The notes under the pieces were generated by a model, which worked only from the letters and a program-made list of their open reading frames with translations, searched no databases and was not told the origin of the DNA. A DNA stretch of 40,351 nt from Pelatocladus maniniholoensis HA4357-MV3 (lineage in GTDB: Bacteria > Cyanobacteriota > Cyanobacteriia > Cyanobacteriales > Nostocaceae). The stretch covers positions 1 through 40,351 of the forward strand of contig JAHHHW010000125.1 of NCBI GenBank assembly GCA_019359115.1. The letters run 5' to 3'. Shown one piece after another: positions 18,112 through 27,113 of the stretch. The position numbers and the translations under genes were made by a program. Position 1 is the first letter of the stretch; every line of letters starts with the position of its first letter.

Positions 18112-19158
18112 GTGAAAGCACAGGTATTTAGAGGCGTCAATCAACTTTCCTACGAAGAAATTCCTGTACCCGAACTACAACCGGATGAAGTGCTGGTACA
18201 AGTGCGAGTAGTGGGTTTGTGTCAGTCGGATATCAAAAAAATTCGTTATCCCCTATATGAACCACCACGGATTTTTGGACATGAAACTGCGGGGACGATC
18301 GCCGCACTAGGTACAGAGGTTAAAAATTGGCACATTGGACAACGGGTAGCGGTAATGCACCACATCCCTTGTATGCGTTGCGACTATTGCCTAAATGACA
18401 ATTTTTCAATGTGCGAAACTTATAAAAATATCTGTACTACAGCCGGATTTGCACCTAGTGGTGGTGGTTTTGCTGAGTATGTCAAGGTTCCCGGTCATAT
18501 TGTCCGCAATGGTGGGTTGATTCCCATTCCCGATCATATCAGTTTTGAAGAAGCAAGCTTTGTGGAACCAACTAATTGCTGTCTCAAAGCAGTCAAAAAA
18601 GCCCAAATTGCACCTGGACAAACAGTTTTAATCACTGGTGCGGGGCCAATTGGGTTAATGTTTGTGATGTTGGTGAAATATTTCGGAGGAAAAGCGATCG
18701 CCACTGATTTGATCCCCTCCCGAATTGAAAAAGCTTTGGTTGTGGGTGCAGAAGCAGCTTTTGATGCTCGTGATGCTGATTTACCAGCTAAAATTCAAGC
18801 ACTCACCAATGGTATGGGTGTAGATGTCACTCTACTTGCTGTTCCCAGTGACAAAGCTTTCTTCCAAGCCCTTGACTGTACCCGCAAAGGCGGTAAAATT
18901 CTCTTTTTTGCCGAATTTCCTGATCAAGTAGAAATTCCCATTAATCCCAATATTCTCTATCGTCGAGAAATTGATTTGATGGGTAGCTACAGTTCATCCT
19001 ATCGCCTACAAAGTCTGGCGGCTGATATTGTATTTAATAAACGCATTGATGTACAAGCATTAATTAGCGATCGCTATCCATTACAAAATTTATCTCAAGC
19101 TGTAGATCAAGCGATCGCACCAACACCAGAAACGTACAAAATTTTGATTTATCCCTGA
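18112..19158 (+). CDS. Zinc-dependent medium-chain alcohol dehydrogenase
   Basis: A 348-residue oxidoreductase of the medium-chain family, close in style to sorbitol or threonine dehydrogenases. Catalytic zinc ligands are Cys37 (GLCQSD), His57 and Glu58 (FGHETAG), and Glu152. The structural zinc site is Cys87, Cys90, Cys93 and Cys101. The Rossmann motif GAGPIG is at 176-181 and is followed by an Asp (ATDLI) that favours NAD over NADP. The substrate is not evident. The start is a GTG at 18112. It follows the ClC gene after 154 bases with G-rich repeats in between and is followed by the repeat nest. Confidence 0.9.
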   Translation: MKAQVFRGVNQLSYEEIPVPELQPDEVLVQVRVVGLCQSDIKKIRYPLYEPPRIFGHETAGTIAALGTEVKNWHIGQRVAVMHHIPCMRCDYCLNDNFSMCETYKNICTTAGFAPSGGGFAEYVKVPGHIVRNGGLIPIPDHISFEEASFVEPTNCCLKAVKKAQIAPGQTVLITGAGPIGLMFVMLVKYFGGKAIATDLIPSRIEKALVVGAEAAFDARDADLPAKIQALTNGMGVDVTLLAVPSDKAFFQALDCTRKGGKILFFAEFPDQVEIPINPNILYRREIDLMGSYSSSYRLQSLAADIVFNKRIDVQALISDRYPLQNLSQAVDQAIAPTPETYKILIYP

Positions 19159-19176
19159 TATTGGGGATTGGGGATT

Positions 19177-19245
19177 GGGGAAGGTAGGGGTCCCCTGGAG
19201 GGGATAAGGGGAAGGTGGGGCCCCCTGGAGGGGATAAGGGGTAAT
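19177..19245. repeat. 31-bp G/C-rich tandem duplication
   Basis: Two near-identical units (19177-19207 and 19208-19237), each running ggggaaggt to ctggaggggataa, then a partial third unit ggggtaat. A further copy of ggggataaggggtaat lies at 19405-19420 on the other side of the MITE-like element, so the element appears to sit inside this repeat. Confidence 0.75.
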
Positions 19246-19400
19246 CAGGGTGGTTTCATACAAGCAGAGAAAAATTAAAATCTTCTTTTAAAGCCTCTCC
19301 CCTTATTAAGGGGAGAGGTTTGGAGAGGGGTAAAAATCTATGCTTCAAAACGAGAAATACAGACTTCCATATTTTTCTTTTTTCGTATGAAACCACCCTG
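19246..19400. mobile_element. 155-bp MITE-like element with 16-bp perfect terminal inverted repeats
   Basis: The left end is cagggtggtttcatac (19246-19261) and the right end its exact reverse complement (19385-19400); similarity continues imperfectly inward for about 15 bases. Inside is a perfect 11-bp hairpin, cctctcccctt (19294-19304) and aaggggagagg (19308-19318). The length and lack of any coding content fit a non-autonomous element. No clear target duplication was seen, although the same 16-mer ggggataaggggtaat lies on both sides (19230-19245 and 19405-19420). Confidence 0.7.
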
Positions 19401-19459
19401 CTCTGGGGATAAGGGGTAATGGGGATCAGGGATCGGGAAGAGAACTTAGTTAAATAATT

Positions 19460-19560
19460 CCCCCCACACTCCCCACACTCCCCACACTCCCTTCTCCCTG
19501 CTTCCTTGTCCTCCTTGTCCTCCTTGTCCCCCTGTCCCCTTTCCCCAATCAATCCCCGAT
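19460..19560. repeat. C-rich microsatellites before the PiT gene
   Basis: Tandem ccccacact units (about 19462-19492) and tccttgtcc units (about 19502-19538) run to just before the ATG of the phosphate transporter. The leader therefore has no normal ribosome site. On the minus strand the period-of-three units give an artificial reading frame of Glu/Cys/Gly and Asp/Lys/Glu repeats, which I do not treat as a gene. Confidence 0.65.
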
Positions 19561-19564
19561 CCCC

Positions 19565-20821
19565 ATGATCCTCATAGTCATTCTGCTCGCTTTCTATCTG
19601 GCTTTTAACCTTGGTGCTAATGACGTTGCTAATGCGATGGGAACTTCTGTTGGTTCCAAGGCTGTAACTCTCAAGCAAGCATTGATTATTGCTGGTGTAT
19701 TAGAATTTACAGGAGCGGTACTGTTTGGACAGGAAGTCTCGCAAACGATCGCAACCAAAATTGCTAATCCTGAATTATTTGCAAGTACACCCCAGATCTT
19801 AATGATTGGGATGATCACAGTGTTAATCAGTTGCGGTTTGTGGTTACAAATTGCCACTGCACGTGGTTTGCCTGTATCTTCTTCTCATGCAACTGTGGGT
19901 GCGATCGCTGGCTTTAGTTGGGTAGCTTTGGGAGTAGATGCGATCGATTGGCTATCAATTGGCAAAATCACTGTAGGTTGGATTGTAACGCCAGTAATCA
20001 GTGGTGCGATCGCAGCTTTGTTTTACAGTCAGATCAAACGTTGGATTTTAGAACAACCGCATCAATTATTACAACTGAATGAGTGGATTCCCTGGTTGAG
20101 TGTGGTGTTTCTGGGAATTTTTGGTGTGATTGTTTTACCATCAGTTATTCAACCAGTGGCAAAATTTTTAACTGAGGAGATCGGTATGCAAGTACCAATC
20201 CATGATTTTCCCTTATTTGTAGGAGGTATTGCAGCGATCGCGCTTAGTTTGTATAGCTGGCGACAGTTGGACACAGGGGATACACTCTCGGTGTCTTCTT
20301 CTTCATTCTCCGTAGTTGAAGGTCTATTTGCCAAATTCCAGTTACTGAGTGCTTGTTTTGTAGCTTTTGCTCATGGTTCAAATGATGTCGGTAATGCGAT
20401 CGCTCCTTTGGCGGCGATTGTCTATATTAATAGCACTGGTACTGTACCCACAGGCGGGATCGCTATTCCTATCTGGATTTTAGTACTTGGTGGTGGTGGT
20501 ATTGTTACTGGTTTAGCTATCTGGGGTAAGAAAGTCATTGCTACTATTGGCGAAAGTATTATTTCTTTACAACCCAGTAGTGGATTTTGTGCTGAACTTG
20601 CAACCGCGACTACAATTCTTTTGGCTTCTCGTTTGGGACTACCTGTTTCTACTTCTCACGCGCTTGTGGGTGGTGTAGTCGGTGTGGGACTGGTGCAAAA
20701 TCCTAACTCAGTTAAATTTAAGACTCTGCAAGGAATCGCCACTGCTTGGCTAGTTACAGTTCCCATCAGTGCGGGACTCAGTGCTGTAATCTTTAGCATT
20801 ACCAGACTTCTAGATTTTTGA
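19565..20821 (+). CDS. Inorganic phosphate transporter, PiT family
   Basis: A 418-residue membrane protein with the two inverted PiT halves. The signature appears as GANDVANAMGTSVGSKAVTL (from residue 17) and again as AHGSNDVGNAIAPLAA (from about residue 270). SSSHATVGAIAG and STSHALVGGVVGVG are the matching second motifs of each half. About 10-12 helices are expected. It should import phosphate, or a metal-phosphate complex, driven by protons or sodium. The ATG at 19565 follows directly after C-rich repeats, without a clear ribosome site. No phosphate-regulon gene is adjacent. Confidence 0.93.
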   Translation: MILIVILLAFYLAFNLGANDVANAMGTSVGSKAVTLKQALIIAGVLEFTGAVLFGQEVSQTIATKIANPELFASTPQILMIGMITVLISCGLWLQIATARGLPVSSSHATVGAIAGFSWVALGVDAIDWLSIGKITVGWIVTPVISGAIAALFYSQIKRWILEQPHQLLQLNEWIPWLSVVFLGIFGVIVLPSVIQPVAKFLTEEIGMQVPIHDFPLFVGGIAAIALSLYSWRQLDTGDTLSVSSSSFSVVEGLFAKFQLLSACFVAFAHGSNDVGNAIAPLAAIVYINSTGTVPTGGIAIPIWILVLGGGGIVTGLAIWGKKVIATIGESIISLQPSSGFCAELATATTILLASRLGLPVSTSHALVGGVVGVGLVQNPNSVKFKTLQGIATAWLVTVPISAGLSAVIFSITRLLDF

Positions 20822-21204
20822 CTGATGAGTGGGTAGTAAGAGCCTTACTTAACAGATAAAACTGATAACTGATTCCTGATAACTGTTAAAATGCTTTTCG
20901 GGCGATCGCAAGATTTTTAACTTCCACTAAATACTTAAAAATTAATATTTTGATTTGTAGGCAAACTGTCATTGTATTTACATTTTTACATGGTAAATGT
21001 ATTTCTAGGAAACTTTAATTACCAAAAAAAATTATTAATTTTTATTTCGACTACACCCGTCACTGTGATGTTTTGAGACAACTAATGATATTAGAGAATA
21101 ATTTATTTAACCTAAAAATTTATCAAAAATTATACACAGCCTGAAGCCATATCAAAATTCTGCAAGATTCAGACAGGATACCGTAGGTTAGAGGTAACAA
21201 ACTA
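20822..21204. other. Intergenic region upstream of the EamA fusion gene
   Basis: About 380 AT-rich bases. It begins with repeats of the ctgataactg type (20860-20888), has one HIP1 site, and a 7-bp inverted repeat tacattt (20979-20985) and aaatgta (20995-21001). I see no gene. It probably holds the promoter and leader of the gene at 21205. Confidence 0.5.
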
Positions 21205-23574
21205 ATGGGGCGATATGAGAAGCGGTCAGAAAACTCACGAACAGGTGATCCATTCACAGAAGCAGATACCGCTCTAAGAGCTGTCACTGAAGAATTGCAA
21301 ATCATCCAACGGACTTTGCTCAAGTCTTTACAAGAAGATATCAAACGTTTACAGACAGAAAAACTCCGTTTAGTTGATGATGTCAGACGTCTGCAAGAAG
21401 AAAAGGAAGAACTACTTCAAGGTCGCCAGTTAAGCGAATTACAAGTGTTGTTGCGTCAGTTAGCCAATATTTTGGCAAGTCATATATCCTCGCAACTACA
21501 ATCTTCTCTGGAAACCTTAGCCAAGCAAGCTGTAGAATTAACCACTGAAGACAGTAAGGAAAGTGACGCCATTGCTAATCAACTGCTTGGCTCTTTAGAT
21601 GATACCCTCACTATTACTTTTCACACTCTTCAGCAGGAAGTAAAGAACTATCAAACTAATATTTCCCAACAGTTGTCTCAGATGTCACTGCAACAACAGC
21701 AAGGGGAAGAAATTTTAGCAGAGTTAGTAAATCGCCTACGTGGAGAACTCGTACGTGCGGAACTAGAAAAAACTACACAGCGATCGCCACAACAATCTCC
21801 TCCAACAGTCATCCAAACAACACCCTATCCTGCGGACGACTCAACAGAACAACAATATTCAAGTTTTTGGGAAACCCCAACCCATCATAAGCAAGAGCCA
21901 ACACAACAACAATATCCAAGTTTTGGGGAAACACCATTACATTATGTGGACGAACCGACAGAACAACAATATTCAAGTTTTTGGGAAACTCCACCACATC
22001 CTACGGACAATACAACAGAACAACAGCATCCTGCTGACGATACGACAGAACAACAGCATCCTGCTGACGAATCAACAGAACAACAATATTCAAGTTTTTG
22101 GGAAACTCCACCACATCCTACGGACAATACAACAGAACAACAGCATCCTGCTGACGAATCAACAGAACAACAATATTCAAGTTTTTGGGAAATCCCACCA
22201 CATCCTACAGACAATACAACAGAACAACAGCATCCTGCTGACGAATCAACAGAACAACAGCACTCAAGTTTTTGGGAAATCCCACCACATCCTACAGACA
22301 ATACAACAGAACAAGAGGAATCTACTAACTGGGATGTGGAAACGGAACTAGAAACAAACAGGATTCGAGAGTATGGAGAGGCGCAAATTGATCTACCAGA
22401 AGAATCTGAGCCTTTTACATTTACTCAAGATGATGTGGTGACAGCCAATTCTTTCCTAGAGGGCGACACAACATTTATTTCCAATGGTGTATCACCAAGG
22501 GAAGAAGTAACCACATCCGCGCGATCCCGACGGAGAAATTCAGCGATCGCACCAATGGGTTTACTGTTGATTTTGTTGTCAACAGGGGTGATATCGCTTT
22601 ACAACGTCGCCATTAAAGTCATTTTCAACTCAGATTCGCTAATTTTTGGAGCATTTGAGGTAGAGGGTTTACTAACGCCTACTCTTGGTAATTCTCTGTT
22701 GATTTTAATGCTCAGGATGCTGGTAGTTGTACCATTAATGTTGGTTTTAGCACCTATACTATATCCGCAGGTATGGCAAGATTTGCAAAATCTCGCGGAG
22801 TCATTGCGAACAAAATCCCACACCGCGAATGCAAAAAGCAAGCAAGTATTGTTGCTGTCGATGGTGAGTGGATGCTTTTTATTTTTGTCTCAGGTATTGA
22901 TTTATATTGCTATTAGCCAAATCGCGACGGGAGTAGCGATCGCATTATTGTTTGTTTATCCAGCCATTAGCGCACTTTTAGCATGGTCTTTGCTTAGAGA
23001 ACAACCTACTTCTTTTCGTTTTGGTGCGATCGCCTCTATTTTTGTAGGACAAATGATGATCCTAGCCGGAGATACAAGTGTTGGTACAGGTAATGCTTTT
23101 GTCGGCAGTATTGCAGCTCTGGTTTCAGGAATAGCCTTTGCTTTCTACATAATTTTGACACGTATCTGTGCAAGTAAACTTCATCCTGTGCCTTTTACTT
23201 TAATTAATTTTGCCACCATGCTGATGTTGTCTGTGGTGGGTTTGATCATACCCTTACCCATCACTTGGAGTCTCCAAGTCAATCCCAATAAATTGCTGGA
23301 ATTGATTTTAAGTGCCTTCATTTTGGGCGTATTGACTTTATTTGGCTATGTTTTCAATAATGTCGGTGTCCGCAAACTCGGTGCTACGCGATCGGCAATT
23401 CTAGGTGCTACTGTTCCTGTATTAACTGTGATTTTGACAGGATTGATTATTCAAGAAACCCTACAACCTGCACAAGTATTAGGAGTTTTATTAGTAACTG
23501 TTGGTGCTGCTGCTATTAGCTATGAAAAAATGCGAAATCATACCAAAACAAGTAGTAATACTTCTCGCCATTAA
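21205..23574 (+). CDS. EamA/DMT transporter with N-terminal coiled coil and repeat domain
   Basis: A 789-residue fusion. Residues about 20-190 are charged and Leu/Gln-rich and predicted coiled coil. Residues 208-370 are a disordered Thr/Glu/Gln/Pro repeat region with recurring HPADESTEQQ and YSSFWETPP. Residues 441-775 are ten hydrophobic helices of two EamA domains of the drug/metabolite transporter superfamily (for example GVAIALLFVYPAISALLAW and GATRSAILGATVPVLTVI). Most EamA transporters are about 300 residues, so the cytoplasmic 440-residue extension is unusual. It may tether or oligomerise the transporter. The substrate is unknown. The ATG follows a TTAGAGGTAA ribosome site. Confidence 0.85.
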   Translation: MGRYEKRSENSRTGDPFTEADTALRAVTEELQIIQRTLLKSLQEDIKRLQTEKLRLVDDVRRLQEEKEELLQGRQLSELQVLLRQLANILASHISSQLQSSLETLAKQAVELTTEDSKESDAIANQLLGSLDDTLTITFHTLQQEVKNYQTNISQQLSQMSLQQQQGEEILAELVNRLRGELVRAELEKTTQRSPQQSPPTVIQTTPYPADDSTEQQYSSFWETPTHHKQEPTQQQYPSFGETPLHYVDEPTEQQYSSFWETPPHPTDNTTEQQHPADDTTEQQHPADESTEQQYSSFWETPPHPTDNTTEQQHPADESTEQQYSSFWEIPPHPTDNTTEQQHPADESTEQQHSSFWEIPPHPTDNTTEQEESTNWDVETELETNRIREYGEAQIDLPEESEPFTFTQDDVVTANSFLEGDTTFISNGVSPREEVTTSARSRRRNSAIAPMGLLLILLSTGVISLYNVAIKVIFNSDSLIFGAFEVEGLLTPTLGNSLLILMLRMLVVVPLMLVLAPILYPQVWQDLQNLAESLRTKSHTANAKSKQVLLLSMVSGCFLFLSQVLIYIAISQIATGVAIALLFVYPAISALLAWSLLREQPTSFRFGAIASIFVGQMMILAGDTSVGTGNAFVGSIAALVSGIAFAFYIILTRICASKLHPVPFTLINFATMLMLSVVGLIIPLPITWSLQVNPNKLLELILSAFILGVLTLFGYVFNNVGVRKLGATRSAILGATVPVLTVILTGLIIQETLQPAQVLGVLLVTVGAAAISYEKMRNHTKTSSNTSRH
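21826..22314 (+). repeat. In-gene tandem repeats, up to 87 bp per unit
   Basis: Within the EamA fusion gene, SSFWE recurs at residues 219, 257, 296, 325 and 354, the last three exactly 29 residues (87 bp) apart. Shorter TEQQ units of 10 residues lie between them. The nearly identical DNA of the last copies points to recent expansion. Because the period is a multiple of three, other frames stay open across it, which gives false reading frames on both strands. Confidence 0.85.
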
Positions 23575-23587
23575 AAATTGAAATTTA

Positions 23588-23632
23588 AATAAATTTAATT
23601 TTCAATTTTCAATTTCCAATTTTCAATTCCCA
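23588..23632. repeat. ttttcaa short tandem repeat
   Basis: Variants of aattttcaattttcaa run through the first bases after the EamA gene. With the aattgaaatttaaat just upstream they can fold into an AT-rich hairpin, which may help to end transcription. Confidence 0.55.
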
Positions 23633-24002
23633 CAGTAATACCTTTTGACTTGAAAAAAGCAAAAGGGTAGAGAATTAATGGTACCAGGAAATATCAGCTT
23701 TTTTATACATAGTCGTAAAAACTTTTTTTGGGAATCATTTCTACTTAAATGTTTGCTGACCAAAATTTCAATAAAAAATAAATTTCTGTTAACATTTTTG
23801 AATTCCAAAACTTCAGATTCAAATCTAACAACCTTTATATGACTTTTTTAAGAAGTTTTTCAATAAAACTTTTTAGATAAATAGTAATTTTGTAAATATT
23901 TTTACATATCCACTGGCGAAAAATTGCTAAAATCAGCAGAAATCTTCCTTGGAAAAGACAAGATTTTTTGTTTTTGAATTAATCACTTTGATTTTAAAGT
24001 CT

Positions 24003-24128
24003 ATGACTTTCCCTCAAGCAAATTCGCTTTATCATCAGGACAGCATCATCCCTTGGCAATTTCAGAGCAGCTCACCATACGCTGCGTTCTTAGTGAGACT
24101 GCAAAACATACCACCTTCATCTTCGTAG
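24003..24128 (+). CDS. Possible 41-residue small protein in the hetR leader
   Basis: An ATG frame MTFPQANSLYHQDSIIPWQF, continuing to IPPSSS and a TAG at 24126. It stands out as a GC-richer patch within a very AT-rich 1-kb region upstream of hetR. There is no good ribosome site, no signal or membrane segment, and no PatS/HetN-type RGSGR motif. It could be a real small gene, a decayed fragment or chance. It would lie within the long hetR leader if transcription starts far upstream, as in Anabaena. Confidence 0.2.
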   Translation: MTFPQANSLYHQDSIIPWQFQSSSPYAAFLVRLQNIPPSSS

Positions 24129-24282
24129 GCTAGTCTTTTGTCATGAAACAAATACATTAAAAGAGAAATTACAGCTAAAGCTTGAATAACCTAAATTATC
24201 GAAAAGGTTAAAGGGGAAAAGAAGTCGCCTACAAGCTTGGAGATTTCAACTTTCCTTGGAATCCAAGATAATCTCATCCTCA

Positions 24283-24325
24283 GTGGCGAGGCTCTAAACC
24301 TTTCTCCTAATCTATAAATAGACTC
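24283..24325 (+). promoter_or_regulatory. Putative developmental hetR promoter with HetR-box-like site
   Basis: A -10 element TATAAAT lies at 24313-24319. The implied start at about 24325 is 271 bases before the hetR ATG. From memory, Anabaena PCC 7120 hetR has a mapped start at -271 that is used during differentiation. Just upstream, where a -35 box would be, GTGGCGAGGCTCTAAACCTT (24283-24302) resembles the left half of the HetR-binding inverted repeat of hetP (GTAGGCGAGGGG...). The right half is poor. No normal -35 is seen, which fits an activator-dependent promoter. The remaining gap 23633-24595 shows no other feature. Confidence 0.45.
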
Positions 24326-24571
24326 AAATTTGAGCCATAATCTGAGCTTGATAGCATCCATCCTTCTGCATAGCTGCTTTCTCCCTTCTTAAAATTAGTC
24401 GATTACCTCTACCAAAAAAGTTGATTCTGCCAATTTGCCAGAAAATACTGACTAAATGACAATTATGACTACCAAGAACACCCTTACTTAACGCATAATA
24501 GATCATCTAAGTAAAGACATTGCCTTCAGTCGGGTGTATACTACATACTTTCCATTGACTGATTACTGTAA

Positions 24572-25495
<924 letters not shown>

Positions 25496-25565
25496 AATCT
25501 CGAATATAGGTATGGTCTTCAGATTTTCCTGTGCAAAATTAGCAGCTAGTACCATCGATGATAGT

Positions 25566-25613
25566 CCCACGCTATACAACTATTCCTGAATAGTGCATTG
25601 TTGTTAGTGTGGG
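25566..25613 (+). terminator. Hairpin downstream of hetR
   Basis: Arms cccacgct (25566-25573) and agtgtggg (25606-25613) pair with one wobble. Inside, ctattc (25580-25585) and gaatag (25588-25593) form the tip, giving a long imperfect stem 70 bases after the hetR stop. No strong T-run follows. A second weak stem, ccccgact (25899-25906) and agtcgggg (25935-25942), lies further on. Nothing else is supported in 25496-26093 apart from the palindrome listed separately. Confidence 0.45.
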
Positions 25614-26007
25614 ATAAATTAAAGCCGAATGAAAAATGCATTTTTTTGTAGATTGACACTCCTATGCACGATTTCACTGCACTGGGGATCACCATTTTCA
25701 TAATAACTAAAACGTGATTTCTATAGGTATTATTCAGATTAAGCAACTAGCCTGCCCATAAGGGATTTCCAAATAAAAAAATAATCAATCGCTTTGAGAA
25801 GCAGGGAAAGCACACAGAGAAGAAATCTGATATTCCTATTGGACGCAGGAATTGAGTAATTTAATTTTTTGATGTCCCTAAATAGTTCCAGGTAAAAACC
25901 CCGACTATTTCTCATTAAGTAGCAACACTTTCACAGTCGGGGAAGTATAACTTACAGTAGATTTCAACAAGCGTGAGGTACAGAAGAATCCCACCCGCGC
26001 TACGCAC

Positions 26008-26031
26008 ACCCTAAGCGCAAGCGCTTAGGGT
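26008..26031. repeat. Perfect palindrome between hetR and the Cys-patterned gene
   Basis: The arms accctaagcgc (26008-26018) and gcgcttagggt (26021-26031) pair over 11 bp with a 2-base loop. It is GC-rich within an AT-rich gap and lies between two convergent genes, so it may serve as a two-way terminator or be a mobile palindromic repeat. Confidence 0.6.
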
Positions 26032-26093
26032 TGGGGCAGAGTGTACTCCATTTATATGCAAAGCGCTGTATTACTTAACCAAGATATTAGATA

Positions 26094-26828
26094 TTACTGA
26101 CCATTCTGGTTATCAGGAATTTGGTTGTTAGGAATTTGGTTGTTAGGAATTTGGTTATCAGGAATTTGGTTATCAGGAATTTGGTTGTTAGGAATTGGCT
26201 GAGTTTGAAAAGAGGGCTGAATAATCGTGTTACCTGTTCTATTAACAGGTATAAAAGTAGGCAAGTAGCCACTGACGTAATTACTGGCATCAATACAGTT
26301 ATTTAAAGCCTGAGTGGGGGCTAAATTGTCGATTTGTAATCGCAAACCCACCACACACTGAGCATAGCGCCGTGGTAATAAACTCAAACCACAGTTATTT
26401 AAAACTGTTCTGTTAAATAGCTGTTTGTCAAGAACTTGTTTGCTATCTTCAGTAGTTTTACTAATGCCAGCTACACATGCACCTACATCTTCAGGACGCC
26501 ATGCTTGTACGCAGGTAGGTAGCGCATCCACTACTGCTATTTCTGTGTTCTGCTTAATGTCAGTTACACAAGAGGACAAATCTCTGGGACGCAAGGCCCT
26601 TGCACAACCGCGTGCTGCTGCTTCCGCAGTGATCCCCGCTTTGAGAAGTTGAGAAGCACAAGCCCTGTAATCACCCGTAGTTACAGCGATCGCATCTGTA
26701 CCAGGTAAAAAATTCATTCCCAACCATCCCATCACAATTAATGCTGGTGCAGCTACCCCAGTACCCAAGATTTGTTTAGTTTTTAGCATACTCTTGTATA
26801 AATACTTACTGTTTTTCTTGAATGACAT
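26094..26828 (-). CDS. Secreted or anchored protein with Cys repeats and IPDNQ tail
   Basis: A 244-residue protein, not a named family to me. A hydrophobic segment (about residues 22-45, ALIVMGWLGMNFLPG) reads as a signal peptide or anchor. The middle holds about eight Cys spaced in pairs 15-30 residues apart (for example ACASQLL, GCARALRPRDLSSCV, TCVQAWRPEDVGACV), with RPRDLSSCV and RPEDVGACV clearly repeats of each other. The tail has six IPDNQ or IPNNQ pentapeptides. ATG at 26828 follows a GGAG site and is preferred over 26852. It may be a periplasmic disulfide-bonded protein. It is convergent with hetR; no link to heterocysts is evident. Confidence 0.65.
   Translation of the reverse strand: MSFKKNSKYLYKSMLKTKQILGTGVAAPALIVMGWLGMNFLPGTDAIAVTTGDYRACASQLLKAGITAEAAARGCARALRPRDLSSCVTDIKQNTEIAVVDALPTCVQAWRPEDVGACVAGISKTTEDSKQVLDKQLFNRTVLNNCGLSLLPRRYAQCVVGLRLQIDNLAPTQALNNCIDASNYVSGYLPTFIPVNRTGNTIIQPSFQTQPIPNNQIPDNQIPDNQIPNNQIPNNQIPDNQNGQ
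26108..26197 (-). repeat. 15-bp tandem repeat coding for IPDNQ/IPNNQ
   Basis: Six copies of a 15-bp unit (plus strand ggaatttggttgtta or ggaatttggttatca) code for the C-terminal pentapeptides of the Cys-patterned protein. The variants switch only Asp and Asn, so the reading frame and repeat seem maintained. Confidence 0.85.
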
Positions 26829-27113
26829 TTCCGTTCTACTCCAATCACGCAAAGTTATGCTATCTCATCTTCAAAGTTAGTTCTCACCTATTTTGGCAGG
26901 AAGGTTTGGATCAGGGATTGGGAATCACCGATCACCAATTTCGCCTAATTGCTTGTATAATATCCTGTGGAGTTAGCGAAAAATGTCTTGGCTGCTGGCA
27001 TTTTGCGCTGCTGTAAAGGCTTGAAACTCAATCGGCATTGTCTACTATTGAGTAGCTTTGTTTAGATTTATATGAACGGTAACAGTTGAAATTAGGATTA
27101 GATTAGGAAGCTC

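Noticed and set aside
19256-19678. 140-codon minus-strand frame with ECGECGECGG and DKEDKEDKE
   Set aside because: It runs through the MITE-like element and C-rich microsatellites and overlaps the PiT gene start. Its composition is that of the repeats.
21923-22351. Long open frames in other frames over the EamA repeat region (plus and minus strand, Cys-rich on the minus strand)
   Set aside because: These are by-products of repeats with a period that is a multiple of three inside a clear gene.
24324-24506. 60-codon minus-strand frame in the hetR leader
   Set aside because: It covers the region between the probable promoter and the hetR start, has no ribosome site, and its composition is that of an untranslated leader.
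25546-25746. 66-codon minus-strand frame downstream of hetR
   Set aside because: No ribosome site or family resemblance, and it overlaps the hairpin after hetR. It may be an old fragment but cannot be supported.
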